Shown here piece by piece: positions 44,301-53,000 of a DNA stretch of 64,000 bases. This stretch comes from Meghimatium bilineatum. Taxonomy: Eukaryota; Mollusca; Gastropoda; Stylommatophora; Philomycidae. How positions within the stretch are numbered: the first letter of the stretch is position 1; every line of letters starts with the position of its first letter. The notes beneath the pieces were generated by a model. The model was not told the DNA's origin, made no database searches, and saw only the letters and a list, made by a program, of their open reading frames with translations. Made by a program: the position numbers and the translations under genes. The DNA lies in the NCBI GenBank assembly GCA_034231615.1, contig CM067322.1, positions 53,594,118-53,658,117 on the forward strand, in the 5' to 3' direction.

Positions 44301-47300
44301 AAAATGACTGAGCTGTGCAATACACTTTTTTTTTCTTCATAAATTTACGTACTAGTAGAAACATGATGTGACATCATGGCACCCTTCAATTTCATTGGTT
44401 TTTTTACGCAAAAATCTGTGACGTCAGCTACTTACAAATGTAAAGTGTGCTATTTATAGCACAATGTGCCCCTGAAGGAAATCTTTACTGATTGGTAGGT
44501 ATCATCTTGTCGAAGATCCTATTGGTTGAGTGACCACTTCATAGAAATAGAAGAAAACCAAAATGGGATTCTTGTAATACTTCATATGATAAAGTGACAC
44601 ATTTTTTGTTCAATGTACACTATGACCTTTGCCTTTGCTGTGATTTGAAATAATATTTCTAATGTGTGCACACACCTTGCTCTGTGTATAGTGCACAGAA
44701 GTAATGAGCATGCAGTACAAAACAGTGGAAAAACTTTTAAAATTATGTAAATTGGAAAATAAACAGATTATGAAATAATTTCGTCTGTGTCTAGATTTGG
44801 GCGCATCTTGCTTTCGGGCGTCAACTGCGAAGTTTGATAAAAATTTACTGATAAAGTCTTAAAGTTGAGTAATGATGTACTAACGTCAACGTAGTCAGAG
44901 TCTTACTACGATGACGATTCAGTAGTAGGGCTACACAGTGAGTACAGTATCAGTATACTAATACTTATTGTAGTTGTTATACATATCATAACACACTCAA
45001 GCATGATGAATTGAAACTGGCCATAAAAAAAATCTGAATATTTCTGCAAATGCAATGAGTAGGCATTAGGAAATCGTAAGGGGACGTGAAAGTGAATGTG
45101 GCTTAAATTACTTCCCTTGTTTTGGTAGCATCCAAGAATCCATTTTTTGCATCACGTGAAACACTGACCACAGCAATTGTCTTTAGACAACGCGACGCAA
45201 CTTTATTGTTTATAAAAGACAACTGTTTAATTTTTCTCATTCATTTGTGCATCGAATTACGTAACTAGAAGTTGGAAGTACGCCGTGTACATTTTTCACC
45301 AAGCAATTAAATAAGCCCAGGTAAGTGTTTTTTCTCTTCGCACACGTATATTTATTAATTTGAATAAAATAGGATGTTGTAACCAAGTCTAACAAATGAA
45401 ACAACCATTTTTCTCTTTATATACAAAATTTCACTATTTTTGGAAGTTGCCGGTAATAATTATCGAATTTTAAACAAACGCACTGCAGATCGGTCACGCG
45501 TTCCTCAGCCGCCATCTTGTCTACCGCTAATCTTTACTGCCGCGTCGATAATTCTGAAATGCCTCTTATTTAAAGAAATTGACGTTTAACAACTACAATT
45601 CCTGCCTCTTTTAATTTCTTTAATTCATTTTTAACCTTCACCAAGCCTATATCAACCCCGGCCGCCGAAAAACAAAATGGCGGCGCGCTCTGTTGGTGGC
45701 CCGTCCCACCCAACGAGAATATCGTGGGATTTACACGTAATACAGTCCGTGCACATAGCTGGGGACATGCGCAATCGAAGCCGGTACATCCCCCACTACC
45801 GAAATGATCGTTTTTGAGAATGGCTAGCTATTCGTAAAAGTTTAAGAGCAATTAATCTGACCACATCTGCACACCGGTACGATGCAATGATGGTGGATCG
45901 GTTTTATAGACCTTTATTTCATCGTATTTTGAATAAAATAACATTGAATCGTGGCTTGAATCATGAATTATTAGGTTATTTAGTTTCACAGCAGTGAATA
46001 TACAGAATGTCGTGTTGGTTTGGGGACTTGTACGTTTGATATCGAATATTTTGAAGTGGCAGAAAAAATAACTCTAGGCCTAAGCTCAAAGAACGATTTT
46101 ACTGCAAATCTACAAGTTTTATACAGTTCCCCCGGCTATATTTTGATAATTTCGCAGTGAAAGAACATAAATACAACAGATTTGCGTGATTTAGTTTACA
46201 GTGTTGCCAAGGAATTCGATATGTAAGGTAAGTTATTTTTTTTACTTATTTTTTTCCTATTTATTTGTTATAAAATATATGTTTTTTGTGAAAAACGTCT
46301 TTACCACTTTCTCATACGTCTGGTATCACACACACACACGTACATAAATTACACCAATATATGCATAATTCAATTCTTTATTTATATGTGCAAATATTAT
46401 TTAAATATCTCTAACAACCAAAAAATTATTACATTTTCAAAACAGTCACCATCAATAATGCAAATTTTCAAAAAAGAATCCGATGGCAGGGAGACGTTTC
46501 GTATTTTTTAATCTGGCTTGCTAAAGGTTAAATGATACTAGTAAAAATTCTAAGATTTATATGAAAAATAATTGAAATTATTGGTACAAGACCATGCCGA
46601 GTGCGCGTACTTATGTACTTCGCCATGACGACTGAAGTGTTTTCTTAGTCACATCTGTCTGTTTCATGTTGATAATTTTACAAGAAACACATTTCAAATT
46701 AAATATATATTATTTATATTGTTTATGAAGTCCAATTGCTTATAATACTCTCATGAATATTTCATAAAATTCACTTTTATGTGAGAGATGCTTTCTCCTT
46801 TCAATAGACCTAATAAATCAAATCAATGCAGACGTCAACTTCAGCATCTTCCAAATGTTCTCACTCTTTTTGGTATCTTTGTCTCTTGTTGTTTATTATC
46901 AAATTTGCTCAATTTTCTACATAAGCCTATCTACAGAATAATGTAATAAAGTATTTAATTATATAGGGCTAATTAGGTATCACTAAAATAAGAAAAACAA
47001 AAAGCAAATTTTGAAAATTTGGTGCACATACCTACCTGGTAATTTATTCATACCTTTGACATAGAATTGTTTATGTACATGTGTACCAAATGCCAATAAT
47101 AATAATAATCAAATATTATATTTCAGATACAAAGAGGGCTGAGGTTACAGATTGCCAGCCACATGCATGTTGCCATAAAGGGAAGCATAGAAGAGATTTT
47201 AATTATGCTAATTAGACACTATTAGCAATTATTAATTGGTTCTGGTTGCATCGGAAAATTAACACAATGTAATAAACAGGTGCGTCTTGTCTTACCGAAC

Positions 47301-49041
47301 AAGAAAATGTATAATTTGTTATATTTTTTTAATCCTAAATAATTAATAAATGTGAAAAATGTATATGATACATTCAATTTCAATTATGCTAATTAGACGT
47401 CATTTTTAATTATTAATTAATTCTGGCTGCGTCAGAAAATTAGCATATAATGTAATCAACAGGTGCATCTTGTCTTCACAAACACAAAATGTACAGTTTG
47501 CAATATATTTTATCCTAAATAATTAAAAAATGTGAAAAATGTATGATACATTCAATTGCAATTATGCTAATTAGACGCAATTGTTAATTAGGCGCATTTC
47601 ACGTTCAAGTAACTGTTGTGACCTTTGGCCTGGATTCACGGGGTTTCCTAACCTTTGACGGAAGTCGGTTGTGGAATGTGATCTCGAGGTGAAGTGTTGG
47701 GCGGGTAGTTGGGTAAGATGGTGGTTAGGTGAAAAAAAAAGGGGGGGGGTTAAGGGTGGGGGGCGAAGCCCACCCCCTTATATTACATTCAGCAAAATAA
47801 TTCATTTCCTTCACAATTAGAAAAAAATAACCCATAAAAGAAAAACTTTCCTTCCGGAAGAGGGGGTGCTACATCATTAAAACTACTTCCAGAAAAGGGG
47901 GAAAAGGGAGACATTTTGAAAATAGCCCGAGCGTTCATTCGAAGAATACTGTAGTGCACGACAAACGATCTGACATATTCCATAAATTTACGTACTGGTG
48001 AAATAAGTGCATATTTGGTTCCCATTTATGCTATCATTATCAATACACATTGATAGAGACTGATAGCAGAATTGACGGATTCAATGGTTACAACGGATTT
48101 GGCAGGAGTCTGCGATATTTAATTTTCTTGGAGTTCTTGTGTGAAACAAAGCATGGATTTATCAGCCAAGATGAATGAGGTACGTATTTAATCTAATTAA
48201 CAATGTTTATATTTTGGACTAAAAGACTATGGATTTTGCCGTATTCCGCGCAAAACGAATGAAATGGTTGGCTCTACCATTCACAAAGCCACGTCGCGCG
48301 CAAAAACTCTCCTTTTTGCTTCTGCGGTGTGGCGTCCGGCATCCATTAATTTCATTGGCAGTGCGCGGAAATCCATGACGTCTGGTAGTCCGGAATATAA
48401 ACATTGCGCTATTTATAGCACAGTGGTTACTTGAACAAGAAATTTACCGTTAATTATTTATTAACTCTGGCTGCGTCGGAAAATTAGCAGAATGTAATCA
48501 ACAGGTGCGTCATGTCTTTCCAAACAAGAAAATGTATAATTTGTTAGATTTTTTAATGCAAATAACTTTGATATTCATAAATTAGTGGCTCGGTTCTAAG
48601 GCAAGGCCGCAACTTTTTGACAACTGTCATTTCAATGTTCATATTTCCTTATATGTTCCATGTAATTATCATGATGCGAAAATTAATTCGAAAAAAATTC
48701 GTAACTTTTTTCAGAATTGACGTAGAGACTTGGTTGAAGTATCGTTGGATTGCAATTTTCAAGGGCTATCTAACTGTGGTATTTAAAATGATGTACACCC
48801 ATTTTGAAAATTTTGTCCTAACTAATGCCTACAGATTGTCTCACGTCTGTCAGTGTCTGCCCTGTTATAACTGGATTCTTGCCATTACCCATTCAACAAT
48901 AAACATGGGGTTCAGTTAGACTAAGATATATTATTACATTAAAATCAATATACTGCGACCCTTAGAACTTTGCTTAACAATACAGTACCTATCAATCCCC
49001 ATTAGTAGAGAAGCCACAGTCGCTCGCATTGCCTCGGCCAT
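26359..49041 (-). CDS. EIF3K: EIF3K, translation initiation factor 3 subunit k
   Basis: EIF3K is a small non-core subunit of the cytoplasmic eIF3 complex, with an N-terminal HEAT-like and a C-terminal winged-helix domain (PCI-related). Located exons: 48989-49041, 41944-42042, 40300-40420, 37267-37301, 36267-36334, 32522-32599, 29291-29416 and 26359-26390. Together they follow the family from MRAxVxxLLxGIDRYNPENL through [35 protein letters not shown]-FxCHVV, WxSKYGW, K-KNI-EKI-FDSV to a short MAS tail. Phases fit except between exons 3 and 4, where an exon of about 40 nt (roughly 13 codons, 3n+1) is expected from the family and was not found in 37302-40299. Exon 5 has one surplus G. With the missing exon the product would be about 216 residues, normal for EIF3K (218 in human). 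Intron 1 is 6.9 kb and rich in repeats. Either a working gene with assembly errors or a very recently damaged one; intact splice sites, promoter and poly(A) signal favour the former. Confidence 0.93.
26467..26810. mobile_element. MITE-2 copy, TTAA-flanked
   Basis: TTAA at 26467-26470 and 26807-26810 around a 336-bp element. Ends CACTTTGCTCACCAGCAA and, inverted, CACTTTCCTAACCAG. Internally deleted relative to the 503-bp copy at 43669. Confidence 0.8.
26865..27470. other. EIF3K intron 7, nothing firmly recognised
   Basis: A 128-aa plus frame (26866-27252) lacks any recognisable domain; 27160-27190 resembles the tRNA-like SINE tail (gctatgtcctgaatatgata). Confidence 0.4.
27480..28500 (+). pseudogene. 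RTE-like LINE reverse transcriptase fragment
   Basis: A plus frame resembling GVRQGCV-x-x-PDL-x-SLY (RT motif B, degraded) at about 27835-27910 leads to [20 protein letters not shown] and [18 protein letters not shown] (motif C, YADD) from 27930. The thumb and C-terminus continue in broken frames. Sense is opposite to EIF3K, in its intron 7. Confidence 0.8.
28800..29240 (-). other. Open minus frame of unknown meaning in EIF3K intron 7
   Basis: A 113-aa frame (28814-29155) with acidic content ([20 protein letters not shown]) that I do not recognise; it reads like a MITE-internal or transposase-derived stretch. It is not needed by EIF3K. Confidence 0.3.
29291..29416 (-). CDS. EIF3K: EIF3K exon 7 (winged-helix end)
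   Basis: Acceptor taacattgacag, donor GACA|GTAAGA. 126 nt encoding [20 protein letters not shown] and [14 protein letters not shown]. The W-x-SKYGW and NI-x-EKI-x-FD motifs are diagnostic. Confidence 0.93.
29556..30235 (-). mobile_element. Tigger/pogo-like DNA transposon, internally deleted
   Basis: Ends are inverted: CAGTAGAAATCAGGATATCT at 29558 and, inverted from 30233, CAGTAGAAATCCGATTATCC; TA follows at 30234-30235 (left flank CA, probably a mutated TA). Inside, minus frame 30074-29850 reads [20 protein letters not shown] and [17 protein letters not shown], like the C-terminal tail of Tigger/jerky-type transposases. The catalytic core is absent. TA target and CAGT ends support the pogo/Tigger group. 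Confidence 0.75.
30715..30905 (-). mobile_element. SINE-1 copy
   Basis: Reverse complement of the SINE-1 body: cattctcaaattccagcagt, aacaggatgtagttcgtgat, gatatctgcgcctttcggtc, gacgggacagccaactctac. Confidence 0.7.
31690..31863. repeat. Dispersed AT-rich repeat
   Basis: Shares tcaaatcccattataac, agtataaaca and aaaggatgtg with 23862-23960 and 26100-26165; ends aaattccactgta, which could be a CAGT-type transposon end. Confidence 0.45.
32522..32599 (-). CDS. EIF3K: EIF3K exon 6
   Basis: Acceptor tttattccag, donor TCTG|GTATGT. Encodes F (split) then [25 protein letters not shown] (split here for length), matching the CHVVGxTYQxI...LxxxLGxxS segment. Confidence 0.92.
32838..33240 (-). pseudogene. 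LINE A RNase H/C-terminus, old copy
   Basis: Runs parallel to 50140-50600: ttgccag/gtgtatttgcttcagaat, ggccacatggctgtgttgtc, tggagttggttgtgtcctat, gaccatcagcagcaccttcc-like tracts. Too diverged to translate cleanly. Confidence 0.65.
34464..35345. mobile_element. MITE-3 copy
   Basis: TTAA 34464-34467 then CCCTTTCACCCCTATGAGAT, colinear with 8455-9480. The 131-aa plus frame 34902-35297 is not preserved in the other copy, so it is not called a gene. Confidence 0.65.
35401..35720 (+). mobile_element. End of a fourth TTAA element, with subterminal repeats
   Basis: TTAA 35401-35404 followed by CCTTTACGACTCTGCAGG. Direct subterminal repeats gcaggcgaggtcatgcacc and gcgggcgaggtcattcacc lie at about 35418-35436 and 35460-35478, much more GC-rich than the surroundings. 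A potential donor ATGG|GTAAGTG at about 35705-35715 suggests the promoter end of a once autonomous element. Confidence 0.5.
36267..36334 (-). CDS. EIF3K: EIF3K exon 5, with a one-base insertion
   Basis: Acceptor ttgttacag, donor AAAT|GTAAGC. The first 34 nt read [11 protein letters not shown]; the last 34 read [11 protein letters not shown] only after skipping one G of the GGG at 36299-36301. Length is 68 nt where 67 is required by both flanking phases. Residue count matches the family exactly once the extra base is ignored. Confidence 0.85.
36636..37080. mobile_element. Relative of the foldback element, broken by a minisatellite
   Basis: Starts gcgtgaaacgtaacaataat and acttacgtaaaacacagg (compare 15020-15058 and 14624), includes aaactagtgggttatgatg, and resumes at 37037 with cataaagaccttttggctga. 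The minisatellite at 36913-37036 sits between. Confidence 0.65.
36913..37036. repeat. Minisatellite, 20-bp unit, 6 copies
   Basis: Six exact copies of gttgtttactcgtgtgttat, with a seventh partial unit. The absence of divergence indicates recent expansion or homogenisation. Confidence 0.95.
37267..37301 (-). CDS. EIF3K: EIF3K exon 4 (35-nt microexon)
   Basis: Acceptor gaggttggcag, donor TGG|GTGAGG. Two bases complete a split codon (D if the previous exon ends in G), then [11 protein letters not shown], aligning with the family's LLETCxFQxFW. Needs an upstream phase-1 exon. Confidence 0.85.
37565..37705 (-). mobile_element. SINE-1 3' part
   Basis: Reverse complement of the SINE-1 tail: cattctcaaactcctgctgg, ccagcaggatgtagttcaga, tttatttgtgcaatggccca; begins with ttcttcatcg, the complement of the (GAA)n tail. 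The tRNA-like SINE tail follows at 37890-37960. Confidence 0.7.
38660..39300 (+). pseudogene. RTE-like LINE C-terminus
   Basis: A single 207-codon plus frame reads [60 protein letters not shown] and [13 protein letters not shown], then a basic end ([20 protein letters not shown]). This is the thumb/C-terminus of an RTE-like LINE, related to 10375-10845 and 39890-40170. The upstream RT is missing. In EIF3K intron 3, antisense. Confidence 0.75.
39890..40175 (+). pseudogene. RTE-like LINE C-terminal fragment
   Basis: Broken frames parallel to the end of the copy at 38660: tttgaccatatcaaatgcc, gatgaacaagaggcagacca, agaccacctgaacatgacag, caggaagactggctcaagct. Ends near a tRNA-like SINE tail match at 40172-40205. 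Confidence 0.55.
40300..40420 (-). CDS. EIF3K: EIF3K exon 3
   Basis: Acceptor tatgtcctcag, donor CGA|GTATGT. 121 nt encoding [20 protein letters not shown] and [20 protein letters not shown], the most conserved part of the protein. Ends in phase 0. Confidence 0.93.
40520..41940. other. EIF3K intron 2, nothing recognised
   Basis: No repeats shared with the rest of the window were noticed. A minus stretch at 41360-41624 resembles an exon (donor-like TCTCAG|GTGACA) but has no EIF3K match and is not required by phase. Confidence 0.5.
41944..42042 (-). CDS. EIF3K: EIF3K exon 2
   Basis: Acceptor tttatggcag, donor TT|GTAAGT. 99 nt encoding [19 protein letters not shown] and [13 protein letters not shown]; the split codons give R at the start and L at the end. 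Confidence 0.93.
42207..42358 (+). mobile_element. SINE-1 3' part
   Basis: Plus-oriented: cagatgtgtcgggtcattgg, cacaacgcatttccattctc, ggactacatcctgttggtaa, gagtttgagaatgaacgctg, then (GAA)n. Confidence 0.75.
42620..43540 (-). pseudogene. LINE endonuclease (APE-type) and upstream remnant
   Basis: Minus frames read [38 protein letters not shown] (the Q-E-T/K-Y-L and Y...R regions of an AP endonuclease) and then FLAVGDF followed in another frame by [15 protein letters not shown]. Together this is a GDFN...W-type EN core. Further frames (42640-42860) read [14 protein letters not shown]. It is probably the 5' half of a LINE A- or jockey/I-like element. Multiple frame changes. Confidence 0.65.
43669..44179. 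mobile_element. MITE-2 copy, TTAA-flanked, longest
   Basis: TTAA 43669-43672 and 44176-44179 bound 503 bp. The ends CACTTTGCTGACCA and ...TGGTCAGCAAAGTG are matching inverted repeats; immediately inside are further inverted motifs (ttcgacgatagtcgaattt). Confidence 0.88.
44385..44500. repeat. Block with tgacgtc and ctatttatagcaca, copy 1
   Basis: ttcattggtttttttacgc, tgacgtcagc and gtgctatttatagcacaatg recur in order at 48345-48445. The palindromic gctatttatagc is TATA-like. Confidence 0.55.
45240..45860. promoter_or_regulatory. CpG-rich island with two YY1-like sites, in EIF3K intron 1
   Basis: The region around 45480-45830 is visibly CpG-rich in an AT-rich window. It contains gccgccatcttg (45511-45522) and caaaatggcggc (45673-45684), inverted YY1 consensus sites. 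A strong donor (cccag|gtaagtg, about 45319) lies to the left on the plus strand and another (aag|gtaagtt) near 46226. This could be an internal, alternative or divergent promoter. No coding exon can be assigned. Confidence 0.45.
46280..46531. mobile_element. MITE-1 half copy (right end)
   Basis: accaatatatgcataattca, aaatattatttaaatatct and cttgctaaagg before TTAA 46528-46531 match other MITE-1 copies. No left end was seen. Confidence 0.65.
47190..47590. repeat. Tandem repeat, about 190-bp unit, 2 copies; third dispersed at 48440-48565
   Basis: caattatgctaattagacg, ctggctgcgtcagaaaatta, caacaggtgcatcttgtctt and tgtgaaaaatgtatgataca repeat at a period of about 190 bp. A detached copy at 48440-48565 keeps ctggctgcgtcggaaaatta and tgtaatcaacaggtgcgtca. 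Confidence 0.85.
48120..48445. other. Possible 5' exon plus copy 2 of the ctatttatagcaca block
   Basis: Plus-strand ATGGATTTATCAGCCAAGATGAATGAG ends in a donor-like GTACGT at 48180 (ATG at 48153, MDLSAKMNE). No downstream exon was found. 48345-48445 repeats the block at 44385. Speculative. Confidence 0.2.
48989..49041 (-). CDS. EIF3K: EIF3K exon 1 (start codon)
   Basis: ATG at 49041-49039 in the context AAAATGGCC. Encodes [17 protein letters not shown] plus AG, then donor GTACTG. MRAxVxxLLxGIDR matches the family N-terminus and phase 2 joins exactly to exon 2. Confidence 0.92.
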
Positions 49042-49090
49042 TTTGGAACAGTAACGGAAGTTGGAAGTGAAGTAACGTCAAAGCTGCACA
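49042..49090 (-). promoter_or_regulatory. EIF3K: EIF3K core promoter region
   Basis: Directly upstream of the ATG, the minus strand carries two ETS-type cores (cacttccaacttccgtt), a CRE-like tgacgtta and a pyrimidine-rich start, typical of TATA-less housekeeping promoters. Confidence 0.45.
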
Positions 49091-49099
49091 CGAAATGTT

Positions 49100-50050
49100 T
49101 AATAATTAATTTAAATTATTATCATCAATTCTATGTAACATCAAAAGAAATAACAATGTTAGGGGCTGTCAATAAATTACATTAATAATTACGGCGGACT
49201 GGTCTGAAAAAGGTTGACAGTTTGTTGACAATGGGGAGGGGGGGAGGTTGATAAAAGTTAATTTAACGTTATTCGTTAATAGTAGTATTTTGTATTCAGG
49301 TATTTTGTATACGTTTTCCGTAAGGATGGCGTTTTACCTAGAAAAGGTAAATAATGTTTTCGAGTGTAATTTCCTCTTTTTAATGAGAAATGTTATGGAG
49401 AAGTTTCATCCACCTTTTGGCTACATTTTTAATAATAAAAGGCATGTTCTATTTTCTGAACACCCCCCCCCCCCTCAAAATCTTGTCTACGGTCTTATTT
49501 GCACCCAAAAAAAATTGTTTGAAAGCAATCATTTTTCCAAAAATCTGACAAATTCATGGTTTTCCTTCATTATTTTTCTGCAAAATAATGTTTGAGGGTG
49601 CCGGGCACTAAAATAATGACATAATTAACAATTAATCAAAGAGTGTTCCTTAATTCTTGACCGTTATTGACAAAGTACGGGTGAAAATCGTCAAAATATT
49701 GTTGACATAATTCATAGACAGTTCCATACTGGCACTAATACAATAACGACACAAATCATCTCAGTTTTCTGGACCATGTCATACCGGAAATATACTAAAT
49801 TATGGAAAACAGGACCGTTGTTATGGTACAAAAGAGACATAGTGGTCGTTAGAGAACATCCGCTTAAAAAGTACTAACAAAGACGTATTTTTAAAGAGGA
49901 AAAATACCACCTATTTTTACTCGCATCCCAACACTAATGAATAACAATTCTTTTAACTACTTTGTGGTTCCCTTTTTATGATAAGATACATCTTAAGGAG
50001 ATGGGAAGGGGGGGGGGGGGGGTACCTAAGAAAAAAGTAATTATTAATAA
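49100..50050. other. Intergenic, nothing recognised
   Basis: Short C and G homopolymers (49461-49473, 50008-50021) and AT-rich DNA. The 115-aa plus frame at 49248-49595 has no domain. Confidence 0.5.
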
Positions 50051-50057
50051 CATCACA

Positions 50058-52400
50058 CGCCCGTGTGTTTCCGGGGCCCGAAAGGGGAGCAAAGAATAGC
50101 AACACTAGTTACCTTCCACGCATGTCTTCTTCTTCTTCTTTCGTTCACTTGAAACATGTTTATATCTGTAATTCTGTCTCCTTAATAAAATTCACTGTCT
50201 TTTGTAGTTCATACAGTGTCACATAGAGCTCTGATTCCAGTGTTGTTTACTCTGGCCAATATGTATGCCTCAGCGTTTCATGCTCTGAACACTCTTGAAG
50301 TATATGTTTGGCACTCTGTGCTGCCTGTCCACATGTACACATGGCCGTGTTGCCAATCTTGAACTTTGTATACATGTGACTGCGGAGTCGGTTGTGTCCT
50401 GTTCTGATACATAGAATTATAACTTGCTCTGATCTGTTCATATTGTTATAGTCATCTTGTGTTGGCGTTTGTGGCTTTCTTATTGACTTGATCATCTGTT
50501 TTTTCTGATGGTAGGTGATTGGTATATCTGGTTGGTCTTCGGCAGCACCGTCCTTAGCCAGTTGGTCTGCTTTTTAATTTCCATGTATTCCGCAGTGAGA
50601 GGGTACCCACTGCATGGTTACCCTATACTGGTAAGACAATTCGCTAAGTAGTTTTTTCAAGTCTGTTAGTTTTCCAGACTGGACAGCTTGAAGCACTGAC
50701 CTTGCATCTGTCAGGAATACCACAGGCTGTAGGCCAGAGTTGGAGTTCAGCAGTTTTTTAGCTGCCACACTAATTGCCTGGATTTATGCATCATAATTAT
50801 TGCAGAATTTTCCTGTCGGTGTTCTGGTTGTATCTCTAGGCTTGTGTGGATATTCTATATATACACCTGCACCTCCATTCCTCACATCATTATGTGCTGA
50901 CCCATCTGTGTACACTCTGACCCATATATCTTGTGGATATTCCTCATCCAGGAAACTGAGGGTGACTGACATTCGCTGCACACTGTTCTGTTCATCCTCG
51001 CTTAGTATTCCTTTCACATGGGTCTGAATGTATATTGGCATTCCATGGCTTTCACTCCACGGGGTTTGTTCTGGTACAGACCTTAAGGGGCTGTCAACTT
51101 CAGGTAGGTCTGTAAGTTGTCTACGGAGTCGTTTAGCTTGATGGATAAAGCTGCTTCTTTTCAGTCGCCCCATCTAGGTTTTGGAATCTTTTCTTCATTG
51201 GATGACGTGGCATACACTGGAACTTTGCTGCTTGCATTAGTACTTTTGTGTCTCTGCGTTCGCCAAGTGTTTGCATTCTTCCCATTTTCTGCATTTCTGC
51301 TATGGGTGTTGATTTCATTGCTCCCAACATTATTCTAAGTGCCTGGTTTTGCACTTTATCTAGATCTTGTAATGTGGTGTTTAATGCAGGACACCACGCA
51401 GCTGAACCATATTCCAGGTGTTGTCTTATGCCTTGCTGGTAAACTTTACTAAGTATGTTTCCACTGGCTCTCCATGTGGTTCCACTTAGTTTTCTCAGGA
51501 TAGCTAACTTCCTCCTGGCTTTTGTTGTTGCTTTGTTTATGTGCTGCTTCCATGTCAGCTTATCATCAAAAGTAACTCCGAGGTATGTGGGTTGTTTGTC
51601 TTCTTTCAAGAGCTCTCCATCTATCTTGATATGACCAGCTTTTTGTTTTGGTGAGAGAGTAAAGAGTGTAGTGCTGCACTTATCTGTGTTAATGCTGACG
51701 CACCATCTATTTGCCCATAAGGTTAGGGCATCGATAGCTCTTTGTATTTGTTTAGTGGCCACTGTTGCATGTTCTTCCGTGCACCAGATCACCAGGTCGT
51801 CAGCATACATTGCCACTTTGATCCCGTGTGGTAGTTCAGCAACTAGGTCATTGATGTAAACCAAGAAAAGTGTGGGTGACAGGACTCCTCCTTGGGGGAC
51901 TCCATGACGCAGTAGAACTTTCTTGCTCTTGCGACCATCTAATTGTACACTGGCTCTTCTATTATGCAGTTATGCTTTTACCCATTTGTACATTCTTGAG
52001 CTAACCCTGCAATTTCGCAATTTCTTTAAGAGCCCTTCTTTCCAGACCGTATCAAATGCTTTCCTGGGGTCTATCCATGCTGCTAGTACCAGTTTCTTAT
52101 CTTGGAAGGCATCCTCAATCTCTTGGGAGAGATAGGTTGCCTGATCTTCAGTAGAGTAGCACTGTCTGAAACCCACGCATGTCGTAAAAGGCGACTAAGG
52201 AGGTTATGGGATGAAGTTGGCCGTCCCATCCCATATAGGGTCAGTGACCTAAAGCCATGCTGAAGTCGGATGTGTCAGGCCGAAAGGCGCAGATATCGCA
52301 GCAATGCTGTACACCATGACACAACGCATTCCGTTCTGCGGACTACATCCTGCTAACCTGCAGGAGTTTGAGAACGAACGAAGAAGAAGAAGAAGAAGAA
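50058..52400 (+). mobile_element. SINE-1 copy split by LINE A
   Basis: The head (cgcccgtgtg...ggggcccgaaaggggagc) is at 50058-50126; the body and (GAA)n tail are at 52173-52400 (gtcgtaaaaggcgactaagg, gatgtgtcaggccgaaaggc, gacacaacgcattccgttct). The two halves rejoin at the 11-bp repeat ccacgcatgtc. Confidence 0.9.
50116..52183 (-). mobile_element. LINE A insertion, 5'-truncated, with 11-bp TSD
   Basis: Target duplications ccacgcatgtc at 50116-50126 and 52173-52183 enclose a 2046-bp minus element. In order: RT start (CYSTEDQATYLSQEIEDAFQ, WIDPRKAFDTVWKEGLLKKL) at 52170-51970, a stop at about 51969, HGVPQGGVLSP, VYINDLVAEL, MYADDLVIWC (YADD) in a 243-codon frame to 51133, then RNase H (VRVYTDGSAHND, VVFLTDARSVLQA, WVPSHCGIHGN, KADQLAK), then HILQECSEHETLRHTYWPE, and a (GAA)n 3' tail at 50127. 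No endonuclease is retained. RNase H downstream of RT places it with the I/Nimb-like groups; the clade is uncertain. It has a few stops and is not mobile as it stands. Confidence 0.93.
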
Positions 52401-52609
52401 TATCGCATAAAAAGCATCTAGGAGATTGAACTTTCTAAAGTGACTTGCAAGTACATCCTTGGCAGTCGCAAAGCCTACACTTAGAGAAGTGTACATGGGA
52501 ACCAGAATTATAAAATACTACATCTACTATATTTTGTAAAAAAATGGCAATGTGCTGACAAGTGTAGCATTACTCATTAGCATTTGGATATGAACAACAA
52601 TAACATTCC

Positions 52610-53000
52610 ATGTTAATGTGTGGCTCAGAAACATGGACAATGAACAAACAACTAGATGACAGAATTGATGCCTCTAAGATGTGGATATATAGAAGAATAA
52701 AGAGAACATCAGGAAAATAGAAGAAAACGAACAAAGGTTCTAACTACACTTCGTATGAAAAAAGGAACTATTAGAGGAAATAAAGATAAAACAAATAAGT
52801 ATTTTGGACATATTAAATATATGACACTTGTTGGTGACCTTACTTGAGGGTAAAGTCGAGGGGAGGCGAGAAATAGGTAGGCAGAGATGCAAGTGGGAGA
52901 GAAGCATCACGAGATAGACAGGTTACAGTCTAACAGAGTGCACCACCAATGTTAAAGATAGGGAATGTTGAAGATCCATTGCAGTTAACATTCGTTATGA
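52610..53000 (+). pseudogene. RTE-like LINE C-terminal fragment
   Basis: Plus frame MLMCGSETWTMNKQLDDRID and ASKMWIYRRIKRTSG (the YGSETWTL...E...RRILRI-type segment) followed by heavily broken C-terminus. Confidence 0.65.

Noticed and set aside
45677-45820. ATGGCGGCG start with a 47-codon frame in the CpG island
   Set aside because: Short, no domain; the ATG is part of a YY1-like site and GCC repeats favour open frames.
49248-49595. 115-codon plus frame
   Set aside because: Contains a poly-C run translated as prolines and no recognisable motif.
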